Source: Certhia americana (lineage: Eukaryota; Chordata; Aves; Passeriformes; Certhiidae). From it: a stretch of 64,000 bases of DNA. The notes below the pieces were generated by a model. It did not search any database, was not told the DNA's origin, and worked only from the letters and a program-made list of their open reading frames with translations. Both the position numbers and the translations under genes were made by a program. The stretch covers positions 63,553,471 to 63,617,470 of the forward strand of contig CM031878.1 of assembly GCA_018697195.1 (NCBI GenBank), in the 5' to 3' direction. Shown one piece after another: positions 49,486 to 61,640 of this stretch (positions are counted from its first letter, which is position 1; each line of letters begins with the position of its first letter).

Positions 49486-50716
49486 GTATTAATTTGATTC
49501 TTATGTCTTTTGTAAGTGAGAACAATAGACTTTCAGGACATTAAAATCACGTGTTCATTACAAGACAGAGCTTTGAAGCATCAAGTGTGATCATGGCCGA
49601 GAACTGAGAGACAAGTGGCCATGACACTGCAGCATACAGGACTCATCTTTGAAAATCATTCATCTGTTTCAAGACTTCACGATGTCAAGACCTGGAACAA
49701 CATGACTTTTGATGATCAATGTTTTGTCCTCAGTGTTTAAAGGTCTTATGTTGGAGCCCTGTGGTTTCTGTATTAGTTTTGTTCTTTTGTATCACGTTTG
49801 TTTCTAAAAAGGCTTTGGGGATATAACAACTTTTCTGTTACTTTGTTTGTTTGTTTCTTCTTAATTGTTTTTTTCCTCCTGTTTTCCTTCTGGATTTGTT
49901 CCCATGAATAGTTTTTTTCCAGAAGGGATCTTGCCAGTGTCATGTGTGATATATGTATGTACTTGGTTCCAAAAGAACTAGAAACAAATTTGGGAAGTAC
50001 TGAGAGTAGTTGAGTAGATTGTTTCCTTTCCTCTATAATTGTGGAAGGAAAATGGTTGTATTTGTACTTGTTGATTCCCACCCCTAGCCCTCAAAACTGA
50101 ACTTAATCCATTGCCTTATGAGTGCAATGATTCAGTCACTTTCAGAGGTTTAGAGTGTTAACTCTTCCCCTCTTTTCATTACACTTGGATTTTGTAGTCA
50201 CCAGTTTTAATGTACAACCCTCCACACTTCTCTTCCCTCTTCCTGCCCTGCCTCCTCTCCCACCCTCCTCCTTTTTTGATTTGGAGCTGTGAATGGGCAG
50301 ATCTGTTTCTGGTCTGGCATCACTGAGTTTTTCCCATGCATTTGCCCTCAAGCTTCTCAGATGTGAGACAAATCTCCCTACAGTAGGCTTGCTACCATTG
50401 TCTGTACAGTTTAATAGATGCTGGCATGTTGGAGGTTACCCATGAGTCTGCAAAATCCGCTTACCATGCTTACTCTTGGCACCCCATTGAAGACACTCAT
50501 TTTGTATGCATCTGGGTATGAAAGTCCAGCTCAGTGTGGTCCTGTGCTTGTACTGCCCTGCTTTGCAGTTTCTTTGCACTTATTCATTGAGTGCAGTTTT
50601 GGAAATGCTTACATTATATAAACTTAAAAGAAAATGTCAAAAAAAACCAACCCACCCAAACCCCTGCCCCATAAAATCTGTATTTGTATATACACGTGTC
50701 CGTACAATTATACTTA

Positions 50717-50722
50717 AATAAA
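50717..50722 (+). terminator. EFNA5: Distal poly(A) signal of EFNA5
   Basis: Canonical AATAAA lies inside TTAAATAAAATTAAAAA. A T-rich downstream element follows within 20-60 bases. A CR1 repeat begins about 107 bases later, marking intergenic sequence. Cleavage is expected about 10-30 bases downstream. Confidence 0.75.
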
Positions 50723-50828
50723 ATTAAAAATTTTCATCATTTTAATTGGTTCTTTTAGAGTTAATTTTTTCTTTTTTTTAATTAACTGCATTTTCATTTT
50801 GTGGGCTGTTTGTACCTACCTTAACCAG

Positions 50829-50945
50829 AATCATAGAATGGTTGGGGCTGGAAGGGACCTTTAAAGATCCTCTAGTCAAATGCTCCTTCCACTAGATCAG
50901 GTTCCTCAGAACACCATCCAAACTGACCTTGCATGTTTCTAGAGA
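50829..50945 (-). mobile_element. CR1 LINE 3' fragment
   Basis: Begins AATCATAGAATGGTTGGGGC and continues TGGAAGGGACCTTTAAAGATCCTCTAGTCAAATGCTCC, CACTAGATCAGGTTCCTCAG, the reverse complement of the CR1 3' end. It is truncated after ~115 bases. It starts about 107 bases after the EFNA5 distal poly(A) signal and marks the start of intergenic DNA. Confidence 0.88.
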
Positions 50946-53900
50946 CAGGAGGGGCAATGAGAGGAATATGAGTAAGAATGGGTGAAAAATGCATGTTATG
51001 GGCACAGCAGCTGAGTACCTAGGGCTGTAACTACCAATATCCTAGCAATCCTCTGCTTTACTACCCTTTTTAATGTGTTTGAAGCTCTTCCAAATACTTA
51101 GGAGGGTAAGGAACTGTAACAGTCAGGTGCTAGTGCATTACATGGTTTCCATCATGACTTTGCCCTGCTCTAGCCTTGCAAATAATCTTCCTCCCGTGGG
51201 TAACAGATCATTGTAAGGTGCAACTCTTACTTTTTGAAGAGTAGAACCAGCCCCAGAGCTGTGCAAAGAGGGCAGCTGCAGTCCCCCTCTCCCCAGGATG
51301 TCTCTCAGACTGGCAAAGAGATGAGGTTGGAAGTGGCTTTGAAATATCAGCCGTATCTTTCTTTACCAAAAAGGCTCTGACCAGCCGAGCTTAGTGAATG
51401 TGAGAATTTAACCAAGGGTTCCTCCTGAAGGGAAGGGGAAGGAAAGTGGAAGCAAGAAACTGAATAGCTTTCTCCTGCTCCTTCCTTCCACCCTGCCCCA
51501 GAGGCTGATGTAGTAATGCCTCTCAAAAAGTACAGGGCTGCATTGATGTTGACTTGTGTTTAGGTCTGAAATAATTGTCTTTGGCAGGGTCCAAAACCTG
51601 TAGTACATGCACTGTGCATTCAAAACTGCTGCAATTACACTGTGTTAGCATTAAACTCACAGAAAACTTTTTATTATATTTAATTCATTTAGAGGGTAGA
51701 AAATATTAATTATACCTTACTCTAACCTTCTTTAAAAATGAGAAGTGACAGCTTGGTGAGAAGAAAAGTGTGTCTGAATATTTGATATGAAGAACTGATG
51801 CTCCATTTTTTTCCTCTGGAGCTGTGATGTTACAAGCAGGACAGGGTTATAAGTGACACGTGTTCAGTATGTTTTAACATAATAGCCATGTCCAGAAAAT
51901 ATCCTGCAGTCTGACACACTTAATAGCCTTTGCTCAGAAGACACTCCACTTTTGCTGAGAATGGTATTTGATTTCATTTTTCTGCATTAGTGTGCACAAT
52001 GGGCCTTTGTACTCCCTCATCTTCCCTTCTGCAGAATATTTCTGCTCACAGAGTACCTCTGAGGGAATTCTTAGGAATATTCAGGCATGCATCATGCTGC
52101 TATAATATGGTTATGTGCCAAAGTTTTTTTATTAATTTAAAACAAAGCTTTGATTTATACAGGTTGGAGATGTGGTAACCAACTGGGATGGTTAAATTTT
52201 TTATAGGCTTTAGTAGCAGGAAAAGTGTCTACTTCCTTATAACTCTTATTTTTTGTTAGCATTTGCCCTTACTGGGAAGTTTAGTTTAAAACCTGATTCA
52301 ACTTTATATTACAGATGTAATAAGTGTGCAAACCAAGACTGAGTCTTCACTGTAAAGGCTGCAAGACAGTTCCTATACATGGCTATTTGTTTGCTCTCAG
52401 CACATTTGATTTGCTTCTACTAATTAAACAACCTGAAATATCACCAATTTTAATTTTTTTTTTTTTTCATTTTCCCTTAGGCCACATAGAGGCTTTTAAA
52501 GCAAAGTCTTTGTTGGATGAAAAAGTAAACTCTAAGAAAAATTCAAAAATAAGAGATACTACATAAATTGTTGTGCTAAGGAGGTTTTTTTTTTGGTTCC
52601 CTCCCCCCAGATAAATCTCTTAGCGAATACTGTCAGTCGTATTTCATTTGGAAGAATTCAAACCATAACTCTTCCAGCCACCAGCACATCTTGAAGCACT
52701 CATTTTTCCTATGCTGGTTCTTCAAGCAAGTTCTCATGTAATTTGATTACACAAGGAGAAGTATAAATATGTGAAATTGCAGGGTGGTAAGCTAGATGTG
52801 TGTTTGGAGGGAAAGAATAATTTTCTGGTTTTTTAGCACTTTCTGAATGTATACAGTGCATTCAAGATCAAGAGTATAGAGTGATTTCTAGATGCCTCTC
52901 CACCTTATAATGTATCTCTGAAGGATGGAAGGTACCTCCTTGCTGTACATGCAGTCTCAAGTGTCACAGTTCTTGGACACAGCCAGACTCAGTTCTTATG
53001 ATCAAAGCCTGCTCTCCCTAAGTGCAATTTTGTGGAACTTGCCCACTTACCAATATATACTTTCCAGTACTAATTTTAGCATTTAAACACATTTATCTAT
53101 CCACAGTCAAAGCACTGTTGACAATACTGAAGTTTTTGTCTGGATTGCATTTGTAAAATGAAAGGTCAAGTAAATCAATAGGATGCAGAGGGTACAAGTA
53201 TCCCTCTGATCCTTGTTCTGCTGAGAACCTGTTGTGCCTTTTGTTCTCACGTACTGTAAGTGTCTTAACTAATTGCTTGACTAAACAGTGACCACTAGTC
53301 CAAGAAAATTATGCGGCTTTGTTTTTTTCTCTCCTCACTGCTACTTTACCTATAGCTGAACAAAACAAAAAGGAGTCTAAACCTAAATATAGCAGAAGCA
53401 AAGCATCTTGAGGCCTAACATGGCAACCCTGATGTGACACTGAAGTCCCAAGCCATTTACACTTGAGTATTGGGAATAAATGGACTATTAAATATTGAGA
53501 TGACAAGCTGTGATCCTGCAGCAGTTATCCTTGTCTGAGGAGGGTCAGAGGAATCAAGCCCTTGGCTGGGTGTGAATGCTTCTGTGGAAACTTGGCATGC
53601 TGTGCCTTGCATAGCACTGCATGTATCCCAATGCTTCTGTTCACTACAATAAGGGTGGAGAAAGGGTGGGGAAGAAAGAGCTCATTCAGTCACAGATGGC
53701 TGAGCAGCAGTGGGAAGTATACAACGGACTTTAAGCCCAGGAAGTAATTACTGGTGTAAACTGCCTGTGAGTAGACTTGCTTGTTTGTGGAAGTATGCAA
53801 AAACATGAAACAGAAAACCCAGAAAGTGCCTGATTGTGTTCTCTGGTCTGTGCTTGCAGAAATCAAGGAAAGATTTCCCACTGAATCAACCCAACATTGC

Positions 53901-54961
53901 TCAGTTTTGAAAACTCACTGGCATTTAAAAATACCCACCTCACCTTGCTATTCTAAAACAGGAACAACTTGGAAGTCTTGTGTTCAGCAAGGCTTCTCCA
54001 GAAGCTGCTGCATGTGGAGCTGGCAGCTCAGGATTTTGATGAACCAGGACCATATGAGGGGTCTTCCCCAGCTGCTGAGTATTCTGTGTAGCAGACATTT
54101 TAAGGGTAGTTTTTAGAATTTGTTTTGGGAGTAAATTTTTCGTTTATCTCTGCCATCAAAAAGACCTTGAAACTGGAGCACAAGTGAAGAGTGTAGATAC
54201 AGTGACTTTCAGAGGGCAGAATACAGCTACATTTTGATTTAGCACAGCTGCTGATAGAAGGTTGGTGGTTCTTTCTTAGGCAAGGATTGAGCAAGAGTGT
54301 GGACCACGCACAATGTTAATTGGTTAGACTTCAAATGTGAGGCAAAGCTGGATAAACCCATGCAGTGATGCTTATCATTTCTACTTTAGTTTTACAATGT
54401 CCTGGTTCTTGCACGTAACTACATTACAAAAGGCCTTGCATTCCCCTTGGCACAGAAGCCAAAGCAAGTGTGCATATCATCCTTCATGGTGAATTCTTGT
54501 CCCTTTTGTGGTTGTTTGTTTCATTAGTTATTCTGCATTTATTTGCAGGTAAAAAGAAAGGAAAAGTCATGCATACTTCCCGTGTTGTGGTCTCATTAGG
54601 CAGATTTCTTCAAAACCTTGTACTTCAGAGAAGTTTTGCCAAGCAGCTAAATGAAATGCACATGGCATGAATATTTATGCTGCTTTAATGATCAGATTTT
54701 TGCATCCATGAATAATAAAGGTTTTAACAAGAACAGATAAGATTAGCACAAAACAGTGAAGTGGTTAATATAGCAACCTCTCTGTTGCAGGATTCCCCTG
54801 AGAGCAACAGACTGAGCAATCTTCCTCCCCTTCCTCTTCCTCCAACACCAAAATTAGTCTGATGGGACATGCAGATCCTCCTGATAGCTTTGAAGATAGC
54901 AGGTGTTTTATCTACAACTGGTTCTATAGCCGCCACTTGCATGCTTGCTTTGATGAAGCTC

Positions 54962-55012
54962 AAGGTTTTTGACTAAAAAAGGTTTTTGACTAAAAAAGGT
55001 TTTTGACTAAAT
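54962..55012 (+). repeat. 17 bp tandem repeat, three copies
   Basis: AAGGTTTTTGACTAAAA is repeated with a period of exactly 17 bases (GG at 54964, 54981 and 54998). Copies one and two are identical, and the third degrades into ATTTTTGAATAAG after its TAAA. Confidence 0.95.
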
Positions 55013-58000
55013 TTTTGAATAAGATTTTTATTTCAGATGCTCTCCAGCAGTATTTGCATTTGAATATGAAGCTGCCATTTTGCTTGGTCTTTTCAGTGGC
55101 AACTGGCTGACAAGTGTTTGCATGATTTAGAAGTTTGAGGGCTGTGAGTCAAAGCAGCACAGTTTCCATGAACTGAAGTTAGGAAAGGGTAATCCCCTCA
55201 ACTCCCAGTGCCAGTTCAGTGATGCTGAAGGGCAATGCTTTAAGGTCTGTCTTTGGTGAGAGACAGGGAAGCTGCAAGGTGCTGAAGACCACAGACCTTG
55301 TTTTACTTGCCTGTATCTGCAGCTGCTAAAAGCCTGATCTCTTCAGTGTTAAAGTGGTATGCTCTGAGTTCGTGATAGCATTGTTCTTGGAGGGGACACT
55401 GAGCGTTTTAGCCTCTGATGCTTTTTAGAGCAAGGGTTTATTGCATGCTTGCTATACCCTGGTGTGCTGGATGTGTGGGAGCAGGTGTCAGGTGATGTAT
55501 GTGTAGATAAGCAACCAGCAAACTCACACATAGGGGATGTGCTCACACATTCCCTCTCAGCTTCTCCCTGTGCTGTGGTGTTGACAGTTTGCCTTGCTGC
55601 CACCCCAGCTCAAGGCAGGTGCTGGTGGGGATCTGGGGTAAAATACTCTTCATTCCGTATTTTTTGCCACTTGAAAATACCAAAATCCATTTGCATGAAC
55701 TTTGATCTTTGGCCAGACCTGCCATTCAACGCTGATATTCAGACCTGATAGTCAAGGCTGCCTACCATATTTTACTACACGTCATATGAAGGTCAGGCCC
55801 CAAACTGGGCCACTGATGGCAGCCTTGCCCTCAGAGTAGGAGCTAAAATATTTTGGAGTAAGAGCTGGCCTGGAAAAGCTGCCTAGGGCTACTGCAACCT
55901 AGATGAGTCAGGCAGATGATATCACAGATATTTGAGAGAAAAAAATAGGAATTAAATCTGTTTTTCTGAAAAGAAAATAAAGGTAAATAAAATTTAAAGC
56001 AAAACAGTGACTTGAAGTCACAGATTGCAGCTTTTAAAAAGTTTTCCTTAATTTTATTGATTTAATGGATGAACAATCAGGGAAATAAAAGATTTAAATA
56101 TTAAATGCAGATTAAAATAAATAACCATATTGCTGTCTTCTGCATGTGCAGGCTTATTTGGTGTTATATCCAGCATATTGAGAAGAAAAAAAATCCTTCA
56201 GATTTTAAGCAACTAAACAGTTTTTTAAAGTATTTTTAAAACTCCTGCCAAGGGTCAATAAGCTTGCTATGAAACAAGCAGTTCCTTTTTTTGTGTGTAT
56301 TTATGCATGACACACAATCAGTATCATGGATCAAGTTATCACTGACATTATTATCTGGATGTCTTGTCACTGCTTTTGTCAACTGTCTGCTCTTTTTTCA
56401 TCCTTTCAGTGAAAACTTGTCCCAGAAGCCAACATGGAAGCTATTTACTTTATTTCAAACATAATTAAAACAAGAAAATTGCAAAGGAGTATATTAAAAT
56501 CTCAGACACTACCCTAGTGTCAGCTCTCTTAGGCAACAGATAACTGTCTTAAAGTGGGGTTTAACATACTAAAGAATAATAAACCTTCTGTTTTGAGATG
56601 TCGTGCAGTTTGCTACCTGCTTCTGCTTCAGAAGGCTGAATACTTTACCAAGTCTCTGTATTTCCCCTCTTCTCCTGAATAAAACATGAAGTCTGAAAAA
56701 GTTGCCTTGGGCAAGGCTAGAATGGAAACGCACATGTCTGCCATGTGAAGCGACTGTTGTATTTGCAGGAGCAGGGACATATATAACCCAGGGCAAGTCC
56801 TCGTAATATATATCCCAGCACTAGATCTGTGATTGAGGAGATGGAAAATGATGGGTTTGGTAATGGAAAAAGAAAACACATGCAGATTTGCAATGAAATT
56901 GGGAGGGGTAGGGGTGGGGGAGATGGGAAGCGAAAGAATGTCCTAATTGGATGTCCTACAGAGAAATTTAAAAAGAGAACCATTCTTGTGGTGGAACATC
57001 AGGGCGTGGAGGTTCCCAAGAAGAATCATCTGAAGGAGAAAGAAAACACAGTGACTCATTGGGCAAGTAGTTTCCATTTGGAAAAATTAGGCAAGAAACA
57101 TTAGCATGCCAGATTTGGGAGCTGTTTATATCAACACAATATACTGTTTATTGCATATACAGAAAGAGTGATACCAAGCCTGGAAACTATCATGCCTCAT
57201 CTAACCTCAGAGAATTCACTGTTTGACAAAAAGGGCAAGAGAAAAACAATGCAAGTATTTGAAATCTAGCAATAAATAGAGAGGAACTTTTTGAACTGGT
57301 CACCTAGTACTGTGATCCCTGTTTTTTAACTTCTCATATGTCTTCAAATAAATTAGGAGAAAAGGTAGTGTACCTAGTAGAAATTCTGTCTAGAGGGTAT
57401 GCTGGAAATAATCAAATTTAAGCTCTGTATCATCAAACAAAGTGTGTCTTGCAAACAGTCTTAGTCCAGCTACTAACAAATACACTCACAACCCACTGTG
57501 CTTTATGTACCCAGCTGTGTAATTTGCCTTTTATTTTCAGGGAAATGTTAATTCTACTAGTAAGATGTAAAATAAAAACTTAGGGGTAGAATTTAATTAT
57601 TTTGAAACACAATTGTTGAATGGACTGGGAGTAAGACTAGGTAGGAAACCACAGCAGCATAAAGGACATACATTGGTTATTCCTTGTGAGCCAGCAGAGT
57701 CTATCCCTTTTGCCCAGCTCCAGAAACTAGTCACTTCTTAGTAAACAAGCTCAAAAGAATTCCTGTCAGTAACATTATGCTGTAGAAGATGTGGCCAGAA
57801 GAGATCCAGTAACAAACTTGTCTGGGCAGGGCACGAGGTTGAAAAGCCTTTGTACAAGCAAAGCTCATATGATAGACTGTTTTTAATACAGGAAGGTGAC
57901 CACAGCTGTGGCAAAGTATATACTTGTCAGCAAGAGTGTTCCAGGCTCTAAGGAACCCTGCAAACACACTGTGCCAAGCCTGGTTATTGAACCATATGAA

Positions 58001-59957
58001 ACATCTCTCTCATATGAAAGAGAGCCCATTTTGCCCAGAAAAGTTGACTGCAACAGGATGAGGGCCCACTGGGAACATGCAGGTGAAGACAGAGGCAATA
58101 GCCATTCCATGGCCTACCAAGATTCCAGTTCATCCCAAAGTGAGATTTTCCCATATGAAATTGGCCTGGGGCTCCACACAGAAACAGAGACGGGAAAATC
58201 CCCTAGGACAAACATAATTTAGCTTTATGATCAGAGGTTGGCATTGCTCCCTAGCTGGTTCCCAAAAATATTTTAACATACTATTTTTCTATTTCTTCCC
58301 CTTTCCCCACCCAGGCAGTTTCTTTGAAACTCTTGATAGACTGTAATTAACTTTGCTTTGGCCACATTTTTGTGATGGCAAAGGAAGGATGGAGTATTTT
58401 GTCTAATAGGTAGATATCCCCCAAATGAGTAAACTCTCCTTTTAAGAGGTGTGTTATGTGAGTAGAGGATGGTCACTGCCAGAAAAGGGCAGTGACAAAT
58501 AGTGTGGTCTCTTTAAATGGCTCCTAGGCACTGTCTCTTGCCAGTCCAAAGATCTGGGCTTTTTTTCTTAGCCAGAATCCATTGACTTCTCACTGAATTT
58601 GTTTACACAGTGTGATTTCCATCAGATAGACAGTGACCTTGTTTTCTTCTTCAAGCCTTTTCTTTAAGTATTGTTCCAAACTTAATTCTGTGCTGTCACA
58701 TCACATGCAGCTTTTGCCACCCCATATGCTAAGAAACACAGCTGGGAGGCTAAAATCACTTGTGATGCCTCATACTCAAAAAACACTCATAACAAATCTC
58801 TAAAATATCCTGCCAAATGGCATCTTTGTAAATCTCACTGTCTAACATCACAGAAGGGAGCAGACACCAGAAGCTCAGAGTGCAGAAGAAGGAGCAATCA
58901 CCAGTTACTCACCTGAAGCAAACAAGTAATTCAGAGTGCTTTGCAGATCTGCCCTTCTTTATTTTACATGGCAATATAAATCCTTTCCAATGGCTGTTAG
59001 AAGTTAAAACTTGGAATAATGGGAATGGTTGGAAGGCATACAAAATTAACTAAGAGTTTGAACAACAAATATAATTCTACACTCTGTAGGCAGCCAGATT
59101 TGGCTATTTTAAAATTTGTTGCATAATTTGCACAACATATTTTACTGTTATAATTCAATGTCTGTATTTATAGTTGTGCCATAACAATGGAGGGTTTTCT
59201 TTTTATTTTTCTCTTTGGCTGGAGTTTATGATGTATATGAAAACTGAGTCTAAGTCATGCACTGTTTGTTCCAAAAACATGAACCAGATGAAGAGACACT
59301 GGGATGTCCCAAGTTTAGAACACTGTTCGATATGATAATTCCAGCCTCCAAGAATTAGTATCATCAATTCTTTTTTTTTTTTTTTTCCCTCTGAACTAAA
59401 CAAAGCAAAACTTTTGGAGTAGACTGATAGTTTGAAATAACTAACTACATGCACACACTCTAGTTCTAAATTAAGGCTGGCCAGAAATCATGTTCAAACA
59501 ACATGACACTTTGTTTTTTACATATTCATGAAGAAACAAAGAAGGCAGTGAATGCTAATGTCCTGCAGAAATAGTCAGCTATAAGCCCTGAAAATCACTA
59601 CATGAAGACACTGCTGCAACAGAACAAGCAGAAGAAAAGGTCATTTCACTTAGCAACACTTCCAAACCTGACATCAGCAGAGATGGCTGGACAGGAATTG
59701 CCAGAACAAAATTCTCAGAGGCCATATGTGTGGAGGCTTCAAACTCCAAAAGATGTACTGGAGAGATATCTCAGCCTGTCAGTATTTGATGCATAAGCAT
59801 ATTATAAAGAGACAGATGAAAATAATTTCTGATTGATTTGTGTGTAATTTTTACCTTGTACAGCATGAGCCCAGCTATAAATATATGTTTCAAACAAATA
59901 TGTATGTGTTAGCAACTCTGTAGCTTGGTGTTCTTCAGCACACTTCTGTCTGACTAC

Positions 59958-60040
59958 AAAAAAAAAAAAAAAAAAATTATAAAGAAATCAACAAACAGAA
60001 AATACCCAAAGCCAAATAGAAAACCAACCAATCAAAAAAG
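59958..60040 (+). repeat. Poly(A) run passing into A/C-rich low-complexity sequence
   Basis: Nineteen A, then ATTATAAAGAAATCAACAAAC-type sequence with AACC units. It is simple sequence and no retrocopy was identified upstream. Confidence 0.75.
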
Positions 60041-60527
60041 TTATGAAAATGTTTCTAATAAATTTTTAGTGCGTCTCTTCTCCATTTTTCAGAGAAGTTG
60101 AGAAAACATTAGTGACACATGTGAAGCTGACAGGTTGATCTGTGCAATGGCAAGAGTAGATGTCAGGGTTGCTTCTTGTAAGAGCAGCAAGTCTTTTAGG
60201 CTGTGTCCGATAAACACAGACCTTGGTCTCTCATCCTTCTTTTTTTCACTGTCATCTTGATGATTCATGGGCCAGAGAGAGAATATGGAATGAAAGCAGA
60301 CAGAACAGCAGAGAGAAAACCAGAAAACTAGCTCCAGACCCTTGCAAATGAAGAGATAATTGGACAAAATGAAAAAGAAAACAGCTCTGCACCCTGCTAA
60401 GTTCAAAGAAGCCCAGCTGGGGATTAGCTGGAATACAGTGCAGCAGGCACCAGAGCCTTCTAAGAACATGGTGTCTCCTATGATCACATTAACTTGTTCT
60501 AAACTTCCTTGGGATGGTAGGACCAGT

Positions 60528-61640
60528 TGTGGTGGTTTGACACTATCTGGACACCAAGTGATCACCAAAGCCACTCAGTGCCCTCCTCAACTGGACAGGA
60601 GAGAAAAACATGACAAAAGGCTCATGGGTTGAGGTCAGGGCAGGGAGAAAGATGAGTCATCAATTTGTGATCAGACAAAACAGACTCAGTGCAATTAACT
60701 GAATTCATTGCCCAAAAAATCAGAGTAAAATAGTAAGAAATAAACCCAAATCTTAAAACCATTTCCCACACCCTTCCCTTCTTCCTAGGCTTACCTTAGC
60801 TCCCAAATCCTTTATCCCCTGTGGGCCAAAGACAGGGAGACAGAAATGAGCATTACAGTCAGGTTACCACATATTGATGCTCCTTCCCCCTACACTATTC
60901 TTCTGGTCCAGCATGGGATCCATCCCATGGGAGATGGTTCTCCGTGAAATTCAACATGAACTCTTCCCACAGGCTATGGTTCTTCAAGAACTGCTCCAGT
61001 GTGGGTCCTTTCCAGGGGTGTAATCCTTCAGGAACAGCCTGCTCCAGCTTAGAACCCCACAGGGTCATTAGTCCTACGATGATACCTGCTCCAGTGTGGG
61101 CTCCTCTCTCCATGAGTTTCCTCTCTCCATCTCCTCTCTCCTGCCAGGAGCCTGCTCCAGCATGGGCTTCTCCAGAATCTACAGTCTCCTTTGGGCATCC
61201 CCTTGCTCCACTGTGGGCTTCAGGTGGCTCCCTGTTTCCCCATTTATCTCCTACAACTGCAGGGTCACAGCTGCCTCACCATGGTCTTCACCATGGGCTG
61301 CAGGGCAATCTCAGCACTGGCACCTGGAGCAGCTCCTGCCCCTCCTTCTTGCCTGACCCTGGGGTCTGCAGAGCCGTTCTCCTCACATACTCTCACTTGG
61401 CTCTCCCAGCTGCTTCTGCATAGTAACATTTCCCCCTTCTTAAAGCTGTTATCCCAGAGATGCAGCTACCTACCATCATTGATGGCCCCAGCCATGGCCA
61501 GCAGTAGTTCCGCCCTGGTGCCAGCTGGGATTGGCATCATTGGACAGGGGAAGCTTGTGACAGCTTCTCACAAAAGCCATCCCTGTAGGCCCCTTCTCCC
61601 CTGATGTCACAACCTTGCCACACAAACTCAAACCATCATC
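60528..61640 (+). mobile_element. Endogenous retrovirus (ERVL-like) solo LTR
   Basis: Starts TGTGGTGGTTTGACACTATC and runs TGGACACCAAGTGATCACCA, AACTGGACAGGAGAGAAAA, GGCTCATGGGTTGAGGTCAG, an AATAAA-containing block (60739-60744), then a GC-rich region built of repeated CTGCTCCAGYRTGGG units, then TTCTTAAAGCTGTTATCCCAGAGATGC, and ends near CTTGCCACACAAACTCAAACC. This is block for block a widespread avian LTR as I recall it. The CA end and the 5 bp target duplication are not clear, so the 3' boundary is approximate. No retroviral genes flank it, so it is a solo LTR or an isolated fragment. Frames open inside it (60944-61423, 61191-61604) follow the repeat and are not proteins. Confidence 0.8.
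60905..61180 (+). repeat. Internal CTGCTCCAG repeat block of the LTR
   Basis: The units TCCAGCATGGGATCC, CTGCTCCAGTGTGGGTCC, CTGCTCCAGCTTAGAACC, CTGCTCCAGTGTGGGCTCC and CTGCTCCAGCATGGGCTTC recur every 50-75 bases, with CACAGG and TTCAGGAAC-type spacers. It is an old degenerate tandem expansion inside the LTR. Confidence 0.8.

Larger units (their letters stand above)
46836..50745 (+). other. EFNA5: EFNA5 3' untranslated region
   Basis: A ~3.9 kb AT-rich stretch runs from the stop codon to just past a canonical poly(A) signal. No further open frame with coding character is seen. Long 3' UTRs are usual for EFNA5. AATAAA hexamers occur at 47065-47070, 49480-49485 and 50717-50722. The last is followed by a U-rich tract (about 50742-50780) and then by an intergenic CR1 repeat, so it is the best distal end. 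The end coordinate is approximate because the cleavage site cannot be read directly. Two exact Pumilio-type octamers (TGTATATA) lie at 49463-49470 and 50685-50692, and a GTGCAAT heptamer matching the miR-25/92 seed is at 50122-50128. Confidence 0.85.
50946..60527. other. Intergenic region downstream of EFNA5
   Basis: About 9.6 kb without a recognisable gene, RNA gene or full mobile element. It contains poly(T) runs at 52454-52467 and 59371-59386, a 17 bp minisatellite at 54962-55012 and a poly(A) run at 59958-59976 followed by an A/C-rich tract to about 60040. Open frames such as those at 53781-54116, 56829-57104, 57896-58222 and 59602-59796 lack any signature I can assign. In other vertebrates the sequence 3' of EFNA5 is gene-poor, and this fits. 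Confidence 0.6.

Noticed and set aside
52449..52566. Apparent acceptor (poly-T, CCCTTAG) followed by a 27-codon Lys-rich frame at 52482
   Set aside because: No matching donor, no family signature and it lies beyond the EFNA5 poly(A) signal. Poly-T followed by AG is common in AT-rich DNA.
60944..61604. Frames of 159 and 137 codons on the + strand
   Set aside because: They follow the GC-rich internal repeat of the LTR, which lowers stop-codon frequency. The Ser/Pro/Leu-rich composition reflects the repeated CTCCAG units.
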